The notes beneath the pieces are model-generated. The model had not been told where the DNA came from, searched no databases, and saw only the letters and a list, made by a program, of their open reading frames with translations. Source: CAXBNV01 sp963977185 (GTDB lineage: Bacteria; Pseudomonadota; Gammaproteobacteria; JAGOUU01). From it: 64,000 nucleotides of DNA. Shown here piece after piece: positions 25,239 to 32,770 of this stretch; the first letter of the stretch is position 1, and each line of letters opens with the position of its first letter. Location: assembly GCA_963977185.1 (NCBI GenBank), contig CAXBNV010000003.1, positions 77,472-141,471 of the forward strand, given 5' to 3'. The translations under genes were made by a program, and so were the position numbers.

Positions 25239-27869
25239 ATGAAATTAACTGAACTATCAACGTTAATTGCAAATATTCCAGATATTAATGCAGATGAAAC
25301 AATAAAATTAAAAGATAATTTGGTCCTAAATTATCAAGCATCAGTAAAAAAATCTCTTAATGAAATTCTTGAGTCTCAAGACAACGATGAACAAAAATAT
25401 TCAGCCTTAGAGTCTTTTTTAGAAGAAAATTGGGAGCTAATTAAAGGCTCATTATTAAGTTACACCTCAATATATAATACTGAAATAACAAAAGCTTTAT
25501 GCAAAGCTGCAGAGTCAATTTGTGATTTTAAGAACAGCAAACTTGAAGCAAAGTCAGAGCCTTTTGTACCATTACAGTTTTTAATGCCTGGAATTGAGCT
25601 TTTTTCACTTATTCCCCATTACAATGACTTAGAGCCTGTTGAATTATTAAAATCAAACAGCGAAGATCAACAACAACTTTCACGACTTGAACCTGGTCTG
25701 TTAAAAGATGAGAAAGATAAGTTAGAGCGAGAAAAATCTTTATTTGATGCTCAGCAAGAGCACATAAGACAAAATAGATTTATTGTAAAAGAAGACTACT
25801 GTATTCCTAATATACCTCTTGAAATTATTTTAAAAACTTTCGTATTGAACGAAGACTCTAGTTCTTTAATTCCTGTTTCAGTTATTTTAGAAGATTTAAA
25901 CCTAAGGCCTTATGATTTTTCATGTGTAGTATTTGATGAGCAAATAAAAAAAAGAACAAATCAACGAATAATATCACACTCAAATGAAACTTTAGCAATA
26001 TATAATGCTATGAACAAACTAAGTATTGCTGAAAGTGATCAAAATCATTTTTTAGGTAACTTAACGGAGCTTTGTAAGCAATTAAAATTTAATGACTCTC
26101 ACTCTGGTATAGGTAGAGACGATAACGCCGGAAAGGGAGCTTATCCTGCAATTATAGCTTTTAAAGAATATTATGATGGATTAGAGTATCAGTTAAAACA
26201 GTGGCAAGACGAGCATGAGATTCAAGAAGGATTTATATATATAAAGTTTTATAATAATCCTACAGAAGGATTTACTTATGCAGTAAAATCAAAAGATACC
26301 AGCATAAAGCAAGGTATTATTAAACAAGAAGAGATTGATAGTTTATTTTCTAAAGACAGTAATGAGAATGATAAAAATACAGGTAAAGATAATAGTAGAT
26401 TTTATTTTGAAAAAGCAAAAAATTATAAAGAAAAAATATTAAAAATAATTATATCTCAAGGTAATGCCTCATTAGAAGATGAAGCAAAAAGCAAGCTCCC
26501 AAAAGAGCTAAAAAATGAAATTGAAAAGTTATTAATATTAGCAAGTGATTCATCGAGAAATCAGAATGCAACAGCAAACATGGAGACATGTATAGGCTCA
26601 AGAAGGGAGGCTTTAGAGAAATTAATTTCAAGTCCAGAACAAAAGCAATCACTTGCAGAAATAACCACATCTAATGCATCTAAAGCTAATTTAATAAAAA
26701 AATCACATAATGATCTACAACGAACTAAAAAGGCTTTGCAAGATTCATTAAACAAGGCTGATAATTATCAAGGAATAGATTCATTAGGTATATCTGTTAA
26801 ATTGCTAGAAACATTTAAAATTGACTTTAAAATTCAAGATTTAAATACATTGCTTGATATTATTAAGGATTTAACTAAAGATGAGATTTTATCTTTATGC
26901 CAAAGAGATGAAAATATTGAACAATTTATAAATCCAATTAAAAATAATCTTGAAAATTTAACTAATTTTTTTTTGGATTGCTCAGAAGATAACTTAAAGG
27001 CTTTATTGGAAGTAATTTCAAAAAAAGGTCATATCACAAAGCTTTTTGATTCTGCTAAAACATTAGCGATAGTTGTTGATTGCGCATCAAATAATGCAAA
27101 AACAAATATTATATTAAAAGCATTAAAAGATAATTTAAAAGATATAATAACATCAGGACGTGAGTTTGCTAATGCTCTTCAATATCTTAATGAGTCTCAA
27201 AGAGGAGCAGTATACACTGCATTAAAAGATAATTTTAAAAATATAATTAAATCAGGAAAAGAGCTTGGTTACGCTCTTTATTTTCTTAATGAAACCCAAA
27301 TAACCGCGGTATGTACCGAATTAAAATATATAATTAAATCAAGACGTGATTTTGGTTTAGCCCTTAAACATCTTAAAGAACCCCAGATAATTGTGGTATG
27401 CACCGAATTAAAAGATATAATTAAATCAGGAGATGATTTTAAGGATGCTCTTAAATATCTTAATGATACTCAAAGAGACGCAGTATACATCGCATTAAAA
27501 GATAATTTAAAAAATATAATTAAATCAGGAGACGATTTTGATTGCGTTCTTCAATATCTTAAGGAAGCTCAAATAACTTCGATATGCAACTCATTAAAAG
27601 ATAGTTTAAAAAATATAATTACATCAGGATACGATTTTGGTTACGCTATTATATCTCTTAATCAAGCTCAAAGAGGCGCAGTATGCACGGCATTAAAAGG
27701 TAATTTAAAAAATATAATTAAATCAGAACGTGAGCTTAGTTACTTTCTTCAATATCTTAATGAAACTCAAAAAGACGCAGTATGCAGCGAATTAAAAGAG
27801 ACGTTAAAAGAGGATAATAGTAATTCTAATTCCTTGTCTGTACCGCAATTAAAACCAAAAAGACGTTAA
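25239..27869 (+). CDS. 876-aa unrecognised protein with C-terminal 33-residue helical repeats
   Basis: No enzyme domain is recognisable. There is no signal peptide. Residues 1-200 are helical, a predicted globular stretch spans about 260-360 (containing SHSGIGRDDNAGKGAYP), and a charged coiled region follows at about 400-520. Residues about 622-860 form seven repeats, five of 33 and two of 29 residues, with the consensus LKDNLKNIIKSGxDFxxALQYLNxxQ (x any) ending in a V-C-T type turn. Each repeat reads as a helical pair. Similar QRxAV...LKD...IIKS repeats are, to my memory, found in large Legionella-type secreted proteins; I could not check this. A secreted effector is therefore plausible. It is followed by a truncated copy of a small gene and an IS3 element. 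Confidence 0.75.
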   Translation: MKLTELSTLIANIPDINADETIKLKDNLVLNYQASVKKSLNEILESQDNDEQKYSALESFLEENWELIKGSLLSYTSIYNTEITKALCKAAESICDFKNSKLEAKSEPFVPLQFLMPGIELFSLIPHYNDLEPVELLKSNSEDQQQLSRLEPGLLKDEKDKLEREKSLFDAQQEHIRQNRFIVKEDYCIPNIPLEIILKTFVLNEDSSSLIPVSVILEDLNLRPYDFSCVVFDEQIKKRTNQRIISHSNETLAIYNAMNKLSIAESDQNHFLGNLTELCKQLKFNDSHSGIGRDDNAGKGAYPAIIAFKEYYDGLEYQLKQWQDEHEIQEGFIYIKFYNNPTEGFTYAVKSKDTSIKQGIIKQEEIDSLFSKDSNENDKNTGKDNSRFYFEKAKNYKEKILKIIISQGNASLEDEAKSKLPKELKNEIEKLLILASDSSRNQNATANMETCIGSRREALEKLISSPEQKQSLAEITTSNASKANLIKKSHNDLQRTKKALQDSLNKADNYQGIDSLGISVKLLETFKIDFKIQDLNTLLDIIKDLTKDEILSLCQRDENIEQFINPIKNNLENLTNFFLDCSEDNLKALLEVISKKGHITKLFDSAKTLAIVVDCASNNAKTNIILKALKDNLKDIITSGREFANALQYLNESQRGAVYTALKDNFKNIIKSGKELGYALYFLNETQITAVCTELKYIIKSRRDFGLALKHLKEPQIIVVCTELKDIIKSGDDFKDALKYLNDTQRDAVYIALKDNLKNIIKSGDDFDCVLQYLKEAQITSICNSLKDSLKNIITSGYDFGYAIISLNQAQRGAVCTALKGNLKNIIKSERELSYFLQYLNETQKDAVCSELKETLKEDNSNSNSLSVPQLKPKRR
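27106..27807 (+). repeat. Seven in-frame tandem repeats of about 87-99 bp
   Basis: Within the 876-codon gene, the DNA encoding the C-terminal helical repeats is itself repetitive, with strongly conserved aaaaatataattaaatcagg-like cores every 87 or 99 bases. Two units (from about 27311 and 27398) lack 12 bases. The in-frame length change points to unequal recombination. Confidence 0.8.
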
Positions 27870-27968
27870 GAGCTTATTAACAGTTACCTTGTTTTAACGG
27901 ACTTTAAATTCTAAGATAATAACATCACACAAAGGACCAAAAACCAGTATTTATTAATGACCTATACA

Positions 27969-28088
27969 AAAAATATTGCGTTGATGAAACATTTCTTTTA
28001 GATTTTTGTCATTATAATAATGATTTTAATTTAAGGAATGTTTATATTTATGTTTAATAGAGTAAAATATTATAGCTTTTTATATTTG
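27969..28088. repeat. 120-bp direct repeat, copy 1 (partner 32403-32522)
   Basis: Identical to 32403-32522 apart from one base (28002, a versus g). It holds the leader and the first codons of the small secreted-protein gene seen complete at 32472. Copy 1 breaks off exactly at the left end of the IS3 element. Confidence 0.95.
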
Positions 28089-28100
28089 ATCTTACCCTGA
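28038..28100 (+). pseudogene. Truncated copy of the small signal-peptide protein gene
   Basis: The first codons (MFIFMFNRVKYYSFLYL) are the same as in the gene at 32472. The frame then enters the IS3 left end and stops at 28098-28100. The remainder of the gene is not found to the right of the element, so the insertion or a later deletion removed it. Confidence 0.85.
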
Positions 28101-28150
28101 TTTAACAGACACCTTTTTGTGTTAAAATAACACAGCATACGAGGTGAAAC

Positions 28151-28447
28151 ATGACTAAATCAATTAAAACATCTAAACGAAAATATACTGAAGAGTTTAT
28201 TGAAAATGCTATTGGTTTGGCAATAAGCTCACCTTCTACCTCAGGAGTAGCAAAAAACTTAGGTATTCCTGAGGCTACTTTGCATACTTGGTTGAAATCG
28301 CGTGGTTAAAATAGAAAACCTAATAAATTAGATATTAATAAAATTCTAGATGAAAATAAAAAACTGAATAAAGAGCTAGCTAGAATAAAACAGGAGCAAG
28401 AAATTCTAAAAAAGGCTGCAGCATATTTCGCTCGGGAAATGAAGTGA
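28151..28447 (+). pseudogene. IS3 orfA (helix-turn-helix part) with an internal stop
   Basis: Encodes a transposase OrfA starting MTKSIKTSKRKYTEEFIENA with a helix-turn-helix (SGVAKNLGIPEATLHTWLKS). A TAA at 28307-28309 interrupts the frame after 52 codons; the following frame continues with the expected leucine-zipper-like region (LDENKKLNKELARIKQEQEIL) and KAAAYFAREMK to 28445. An A6G slippery run at 28408-28414 lies where IS3 elements shift to -1 to make OrfAB, and the -1 frame is open from there into orfB. Confidence 0.88.
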
Positions 28448-29316
28448 AGTATGCTTTTATTAAGGAAAATAAAAATATTTTTAGTATTAATGTAATGTGT
28501 AAAGTTCTTAATGTTAGCCGAAGTGGATTTTACCAATGGTTAAATGGAGCTCTCAGCAGAAGAAAGGCAAGCAACATTAAGCTTGGAAAAACTATTAGTC
28601 AAATTCACTCTGAACATAAAGGAAAGTATGGTTATATAAGAATAACCAAGCAGTTAAAAAATACAGGAATATCATGCAGTAAAAATAGAGTTTATAACAT
28701 AATGAAAAATTTAGAACTAAAATACAAAAGTAAAAAGAAGTTTAAAGTTACAACTGACTCTAATCATAAATTACCTGTTTATAATAATATAATAGCCAGA
28801 GATTTCTCAACAACTGATATAAATCAAAAGTGGTTTTCAGATATTACTTATATGCATACTAATGAGGGATGGTTATATTTAGCTGTAGTTATAGATGTTT
28901 ATTCTAGGGCTGTTATCGGCAGGTCAATGAATAGAAGAATGACTCAAGATTTAGTTTGTAACGCTTTAAACATGGCTCTTTGGAGAAGAAAATTCTCAGC
29001 TGATATAATTGTTCATTCTGATAGAGGATCTCAATATTGCTCTAAAAAATATCAAGCTATGTTAAAAAATTATCATTTAATTTGCAGCATGAGCAGAAAA
29101 GGTGATTGCTGGGATAATGCTATAGCAGAAACATTTTTCCATACTTTGAAAGTGGAGTTAATTTACGATCATAAATATAAATTAATAAATGAAGCTAAAA
29201 ATAGTATTTTTAAATACATCGAAACATATTATAATAAAAAAAAATTGCATTCTTCTATAGGATATTTAGCTCCTATAAACTATGAGGCAAAAAGTACACA
29301 GATGGTTGTCTATTAA
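28444..29316 (+). CDS. IS3-family transposase OrfB (DDE integrase domain)
   Basis: 290-codon frame with the HTH_21-like N-terminus (CKVLNVSRSGFYQWL) and the rve integrase core. The catalytic acidic residues are present: Asp in WFSDITYM, Asp in VHSDRGSQY and Glu in DNAIAETFFHTLK. It opens with a GTG and is normally expressed as an OrfAB fusion by -1 frameshifting at 28408-28414. The frame itself is intact, but the stop inside orfA would prevent the fusion. Confidence 0.93.
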   Translation: MKYAFIKENKNIFSINVMCKVLNVSRSGFYQWLNGALSRRKASNIKLGKTISQIHSEHKGKYGYIRITKQLKNTGISCSKNRVYNIMKNLELKYKSKKKFKVTTDSNHKLPVYNNIIARDFSTTDINQKWFSDITYMHTNEGWLYLAVVIDVYSRAVIGRSMNRRMTQDLVCNALNMALWRRKFSADIIVHSDRGSQYCSKKYQAMLKNYHLICSMSRKGDCWDNAIAETFFHTLKVELIYDHKYKLINEAKNSIFKYIETYYNKKKLHSSIGYLAPINYEAKSTQMVVY

Positions 29317-29331
29317 AACAGGGTAAGATCA

Positions 29332-29739
29332 AGATACCATCATATCGACATTAAAATAACTGATTTTAAATGCTACTTTCATTTAAAACTAATCCTAATC
29401 ATCCCTGTGCTGTAAAATGTAGCTTGATATGATATTGCAACGTCAAGTTTGCAACAGAACCTGTAATATAGATATATCCTTGTTAATAGTTAGGTAGTTA
29501 ATTGAAAGAGGGTAAAAAACATGCTAGTATCTAGCAAGTTAAATCCCAGCCATTAAAGAAAGAGAAGAAAATATGCCTAAAAAAAACAGATAAAAAAAAT
29601 AAAGAATGAAAGTTATATGTATAACCACTTTACAAAAGAAGTTGTTATTTTGGAAAGAAAACAAAAAACATTGTGTCTTTGTAATTAAATAAAAAGTGAA
29701 ACAATAATTTAAATATAAGGTTGTTAGGGATATAAAATT
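29332..29739. other. 408-bp gap between IS3 and the 855-codon gene
   Basis: No coding frame of note is seen. It contains short direct and inverted motifs (gctagtatctagc at about 29522, ggtagttaattg at about 29491) and, near the right end, the promoter and leader of the next gene (aggga about 10 bases before the ATG at 29740). No match to the missing part of the small truncated gene could be seen. Confidence 0.5.
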
Positions 29740-32307
29740 ATGAAAGAAGTATTTTTGTATTGGCACGAGTTTTTGAATTACATGTTTAACTCGGCATCAC
29801 AACGTCAGCTTTTTGTAGAAAAATATGAAAGTAATTTCTCTATAGAAAGTTATAATTATTTTTTTGGAACAAATGAATTTAAAAAGGATTTAGGGGATTT
29901 AGATAAGTTTTTAGTGTTTCAAATAAACTCTATTTTCAAAGAAGAATATAAATCTAATTTTGAAATAAATGATTTAAAAGAAATTATAATTAACTCAGAC
30001 ATTGCAAAAAAAATAAATGTATCAGTAGATATTAACGCTAAAATTGATATTATTTTAAGAGCCAATAAACTCTGGCAACAACAGTTAAATCAGGATGTTG
30101 TGCAAGAGCAAGAATTGGCAGTTGATGAAAGGCAAAAAACTTTTGACGTTATTAGGCAAACATATGTTTTTAATAAAAAGTTAGCACTTGATGAGTTAGT
30201 AAGAAAATTATCATCAGTTTATCAGGAAGATGCTCATGATACAGGTGGTACAAAAGAGTTTAAAAATTTTCATGACATTGATTTTACAGCCTTGATAAGT
30301 AAAATAGATATTCAAACTATTGAACAAAATTTAAAATTATATTTACAAGAGATAGAAAAGTATAGAGGTTATTTTAATAGTTGTGCTAAGCATCTAGGTA
30401 TGGAGTATAAACTAGATGACACAACATATTTAGTAAATGAAGCACGGGAACGTAATTATGGGTTAGAAGGGTTTATTGTAGATATACTTAAATGGCTGTT
30501 TAAGTTATTTAAAAGTGATGATGAAAAGCTAAATATTTTAACGACTGAGGATAAATATACAGTAACTGAATCTTTATGGAATATAGTAAAAATCACTAAA
30601 GAAATAAATGAAGATCCTAGTAAGGCTGCAGCAGAATTTTTTAATAGTCCATATCAAGAGCTATTAGGTGATACTTTGCGATTAGGCTTTAATGAAAAAG
30701 CACAAGACATGGAGCGTGATGTAGTATTAGATTTAAGAAATAGTTACAATTGGTATCATGGGACACCAGGTTTTGTTAGTATTACATATTTGTATTTTAA
30801 AAATCATCCAATAGAATTAACACCTGATTCTTTGCCAAGAATTACGGAAGTTGTCACATCTATAGTTGAGCCATTTTTAGAAAGTAGATATGCTGAGCTA
30901 ATTAGTATTGCAAAAAAACATATAGAGTATAACGTTGATAAGTTTATTTTTGAACTAAATAACATGCCTGATAATGAATCAAGAGCACTTGATAATTGTG
31001 GGAAAATATTAGATTTAATAGAGAAAACTAATGATGATATAGAAGTTGCATTATTTAATACACGATTTGCAATAGTTGAAGAAGTTTTAAATATATGTAA
31101 TCTTAATTCTAAAGTTGAAAATGAGTTATTTACAAATATAGTAAATGAAATTGATAAAATAGTTTTAAATACAGATGATGTGTTCCGCAAAGGTTTACAA
31201 GGAGAGTTGTTTGATTTATTAAATATACAAGTTAATCTAGCTATTGAAAGTAATGATGCGAAGCCATATCAAACAGTTAAATTAATGCTTGCTACGAATG
31301 AAGAATTTATTAAAGATAATTTCTTGCAAAAACTTAAACAGCAAGCAAAATTAATTGCGGCTTGTTCTCCAACTAAAGAATTAACTTGGATATATGATAA
31401 TGGCGATGAGGACTATTGGTCGCGCTTTCATTTAGATACAAAATTTGTTTTAGAGATGAATCAATTGATCAGCCCAATTTCTGATAAATATAGAGAAGAT
31501 GATGGGCTGGGTTTTGAAAGAAGGCATGCAGGGTATGGCTCTACAAATACAGTTGGTTTTTCTTCATTTGCTTTATATCGAGCTATTATAGAGATGCAAG
31601 AAAATAAAACACTTAAACAAATATTGCATCTTTTAGCACGTAATTATAATTATGATGCAGATCCAGCAAAATCTTATTTTGCCATAAAGATTACAAAATG
31701 GCGTGATGCTTTAAATTCATTAACATATGAAGAGACTGATATAGATTCATTTGATAATATTTCTCAAGCACTAGGAGCACGCCATTTTGCTCATTATGAT
31801 ACTGAGATGTATGATGCTAATAGCGTAGATATGAATTTATTACGGCAAATGCTTGACTATAAGCATGAGTTACAGCAAGATCCATGGAGTTTTGTATTGG
31901 ATTCAGATGATCTGTATAATGTGAGATTAGCAAGGCGTGATTTTATAGAAAAAGCACCGCCTAATTCAGAGCCTGAAAATTTAGCTGATTTAGATTTAAG
32001 ATGCTCTATCTGTGATCCTTTTACCGTGGCAGTGAGGGTATTTCCAGAGGAAATTGTGCCTAACGTAGGTAGAATTATTGTATTATCGAAAGAAGAAAAT
32101 AAGTCTATTTATGAATTAATAAAGGAGCAAGCAGCCATTACCCATAGTTGTAGTAAACTAAATTATTCAATATCTATACCATATAAAGAATGCTTAGTAT
32201 TATATTTAAGAAAATTAACTGAGGCGTTAGATGAGCAAAACCTAATTATTGATCCTGAAACCAATGTGGTTATAAAAAATCCCGTTGTTAGGAGTTCATT
32301 GCGTTAA
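29740..32307 (+). CDS. 855-aa unrecognised protein, possible effector
   Basis: No signal peptide and no membrane segment; predicted largely helical. The sequence is rich in Glu, Asp, Asn and Lys. Recognisable blocks are a conserved-looking central segment near 545-610 (WIYDNGDEDYWSRFHLD, GFERRHAGYGSTNTVGF) and a C-terminal segment near 745-800 with paired cysteines (LRCSICDPFTVAV) spaced like a U-box/RING start, followed by a helix and HSCSKLNYS. No function can be named. It is flanked on the left by an IS3 element and on the right by a small gene whose twin lies behind the 876-codon gene. Confidence 0.65.
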   Translation: MKEVFLYWHEFLNYMFNSASQRQLFVEKYESNFSIESYNYFFGTNEFKKDLGDLDKFLVFQINSIFKEEYKSNFEINDLKEIIINSDIAKKINVSVDINAKIDIILRANKLWQQQLNQDVVQEQELAVDERQKTFDVIRQTYVFNKKLALDELVRKLSSVYQEDAHDTGGTKEFKNFHDIDFTALISKIDIQTIEQNLKLYLQEIEKYRGYFNSCAKHLGMEYKLDDTTYLVNEARERNYGLEGFIVDILKWLFKLFKSDDEKLNILTTEDKYTVTESLWNIVKITKEINEDPSKAAAEFFNSPYQELLGDTLRLGFNEKAQDMERDVVLDLRNSYNWYHGTPGFVSITYLYFKNHPIELTPDSLPRITEVVTSIVEPFLESRYAELISIAKKHIEYNVDKFIFELNNMPDNESRALDNCGKILDLIEKTNDDIEVALFNTRFAIVEEVLNICNLNSKVENELFTNIVNEIDKIVLNTDDVFRKGLQGELFDLLNIQVNLAIESNDAKPYQTVKLMLATNEEFIKDNFLQKLKQQAKLIAACSPTKELTWIYDNGDEDYWSRFHLDTKFVLEMNQLISPISDKYREDDGLGFERRHAGYGSTNTVGFSSFALYRAIIEMQENKTLKQILHLLARNYNYDADPAKSYFAIKITKWRDALNSLTYEETDIDSFDNISQALGARHFAHYDTEMYDANSVDMNLLRQMLDYKHELQQDPWSFVLDSDDLYNVRLARRDFIEKAPPNSEPENLADLDLRCSICDPFTVAVRVFPEEIVPNVGRIIVLSKEENKSIYELIKEQAAITHSCSKLNYSISIPYKECLVLYLRKLTEALDEQNLIIDPETNVVIKNPVVRSSLR

Positions 32308-32350
32308 GCTCTGTAATGAGATTTAATTGTTTGAGATAATATTTATTTAA

Positions 32351-32372
32351 GGTAGTGACTCAAAGTTGTTGA
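32351..32372. repeat. Solo IS1-like terminal inverted repeat
   Basis: The 22 bases starting ggtagtgact match the right-end terminal repeat of the IS1 element at 61294-62129 (read as reverse complement) at about 18-19 of 22 positions. No IS1 coding sequence lies nearby, so it may be a solo relic or a chance match. It sits just left of the second 120-bp repeat. Confidence 0.4.
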
Positions 32373-32402
32373 GTAAAACAATAGCTTTTATGAAATTAAT
32401 AT

Positions 32403-32522
32403 AAAAATATTGCGTTGATGAAACATTTCTTTTAGGTTTTTGTCATTATAATAATGATTTTAATTTAAGGAATGTTTATATTTATGTTTAATAGAGTAAA
32501 ATATTATAGCTTTTTATATTTG
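32403..32522. repeat. 120-bp direct repeat, copy 2 (partner 27969-28088)
   Basis: The intact partner of 27969-28088, differing by one base. It carries the leader and first codons of the gene at 32472. Confidence 0.95.
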
Positions 32523-32744
32523 TTTATGGGCTTGAGTTTTTCTGCATATTCTGTTGATAAACGCTTTGATAGTGAATTACCTAATTGTAATGATAATGAA
32601 AAAATTTTAAAAATTATAAATAAAACAAATGGTGATAATCGTATTATGTGTATCGAGCAAAACCATGAATTATATAGCTATCTGAAAAATAATAAAAATA
32701 ATAATATTAAGATAATGGTGGGAGAAAATAGCATAAAGAGATAA
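32472..32744 (+). CDS. Small secreted hypothetical protein (90 aa)
   Basis: A hydrophobic signal peptide (FLYLFMGLSFSAYS) is followed by about 60 polar residues with two cysteines (NCNDNE, MCIEQ) that could form a disulfide. Starts at 32472 and 32484 are both possible; aagga at 32466 is too close to the first ATG and well placed for the second. No family recognised. A truncated twin lies at 28038 behind the other large unknown gene, so this gene and its leader were duplicated. Confidence 0.6.
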   Translation: MFIFMFNRVKYYSFLYLFMGLSFSAYSVDKRFDSELPNCNDNEKILKIINKTNGDNRIMCIEQNHELYSYLKNNKNNNIKIMVGENSIKR

Positions 32745-32770
32745 TCTTTATACCATTGTCATATGGGTTT

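Larger units (their letters stand above)
28087..29331 (+). mobile_element. IS3-family insertion sequence, 1245 bp
   Basis: Bounded by 24-bp terminal inverted repeats at 28087-28110 and 29308-29331 that match at 22 of 24 positions (tgatcttaccctg core). It carries an orfA and an orfB in the usual IS3 arrangement. No 3-5 bp target duplication is visible at the ends (att / aga), which suggests that one flank was lost by deletion or recombination after insertion. An in-frame stop in orfA makes the element probably inactive. Confidence 0.93.
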
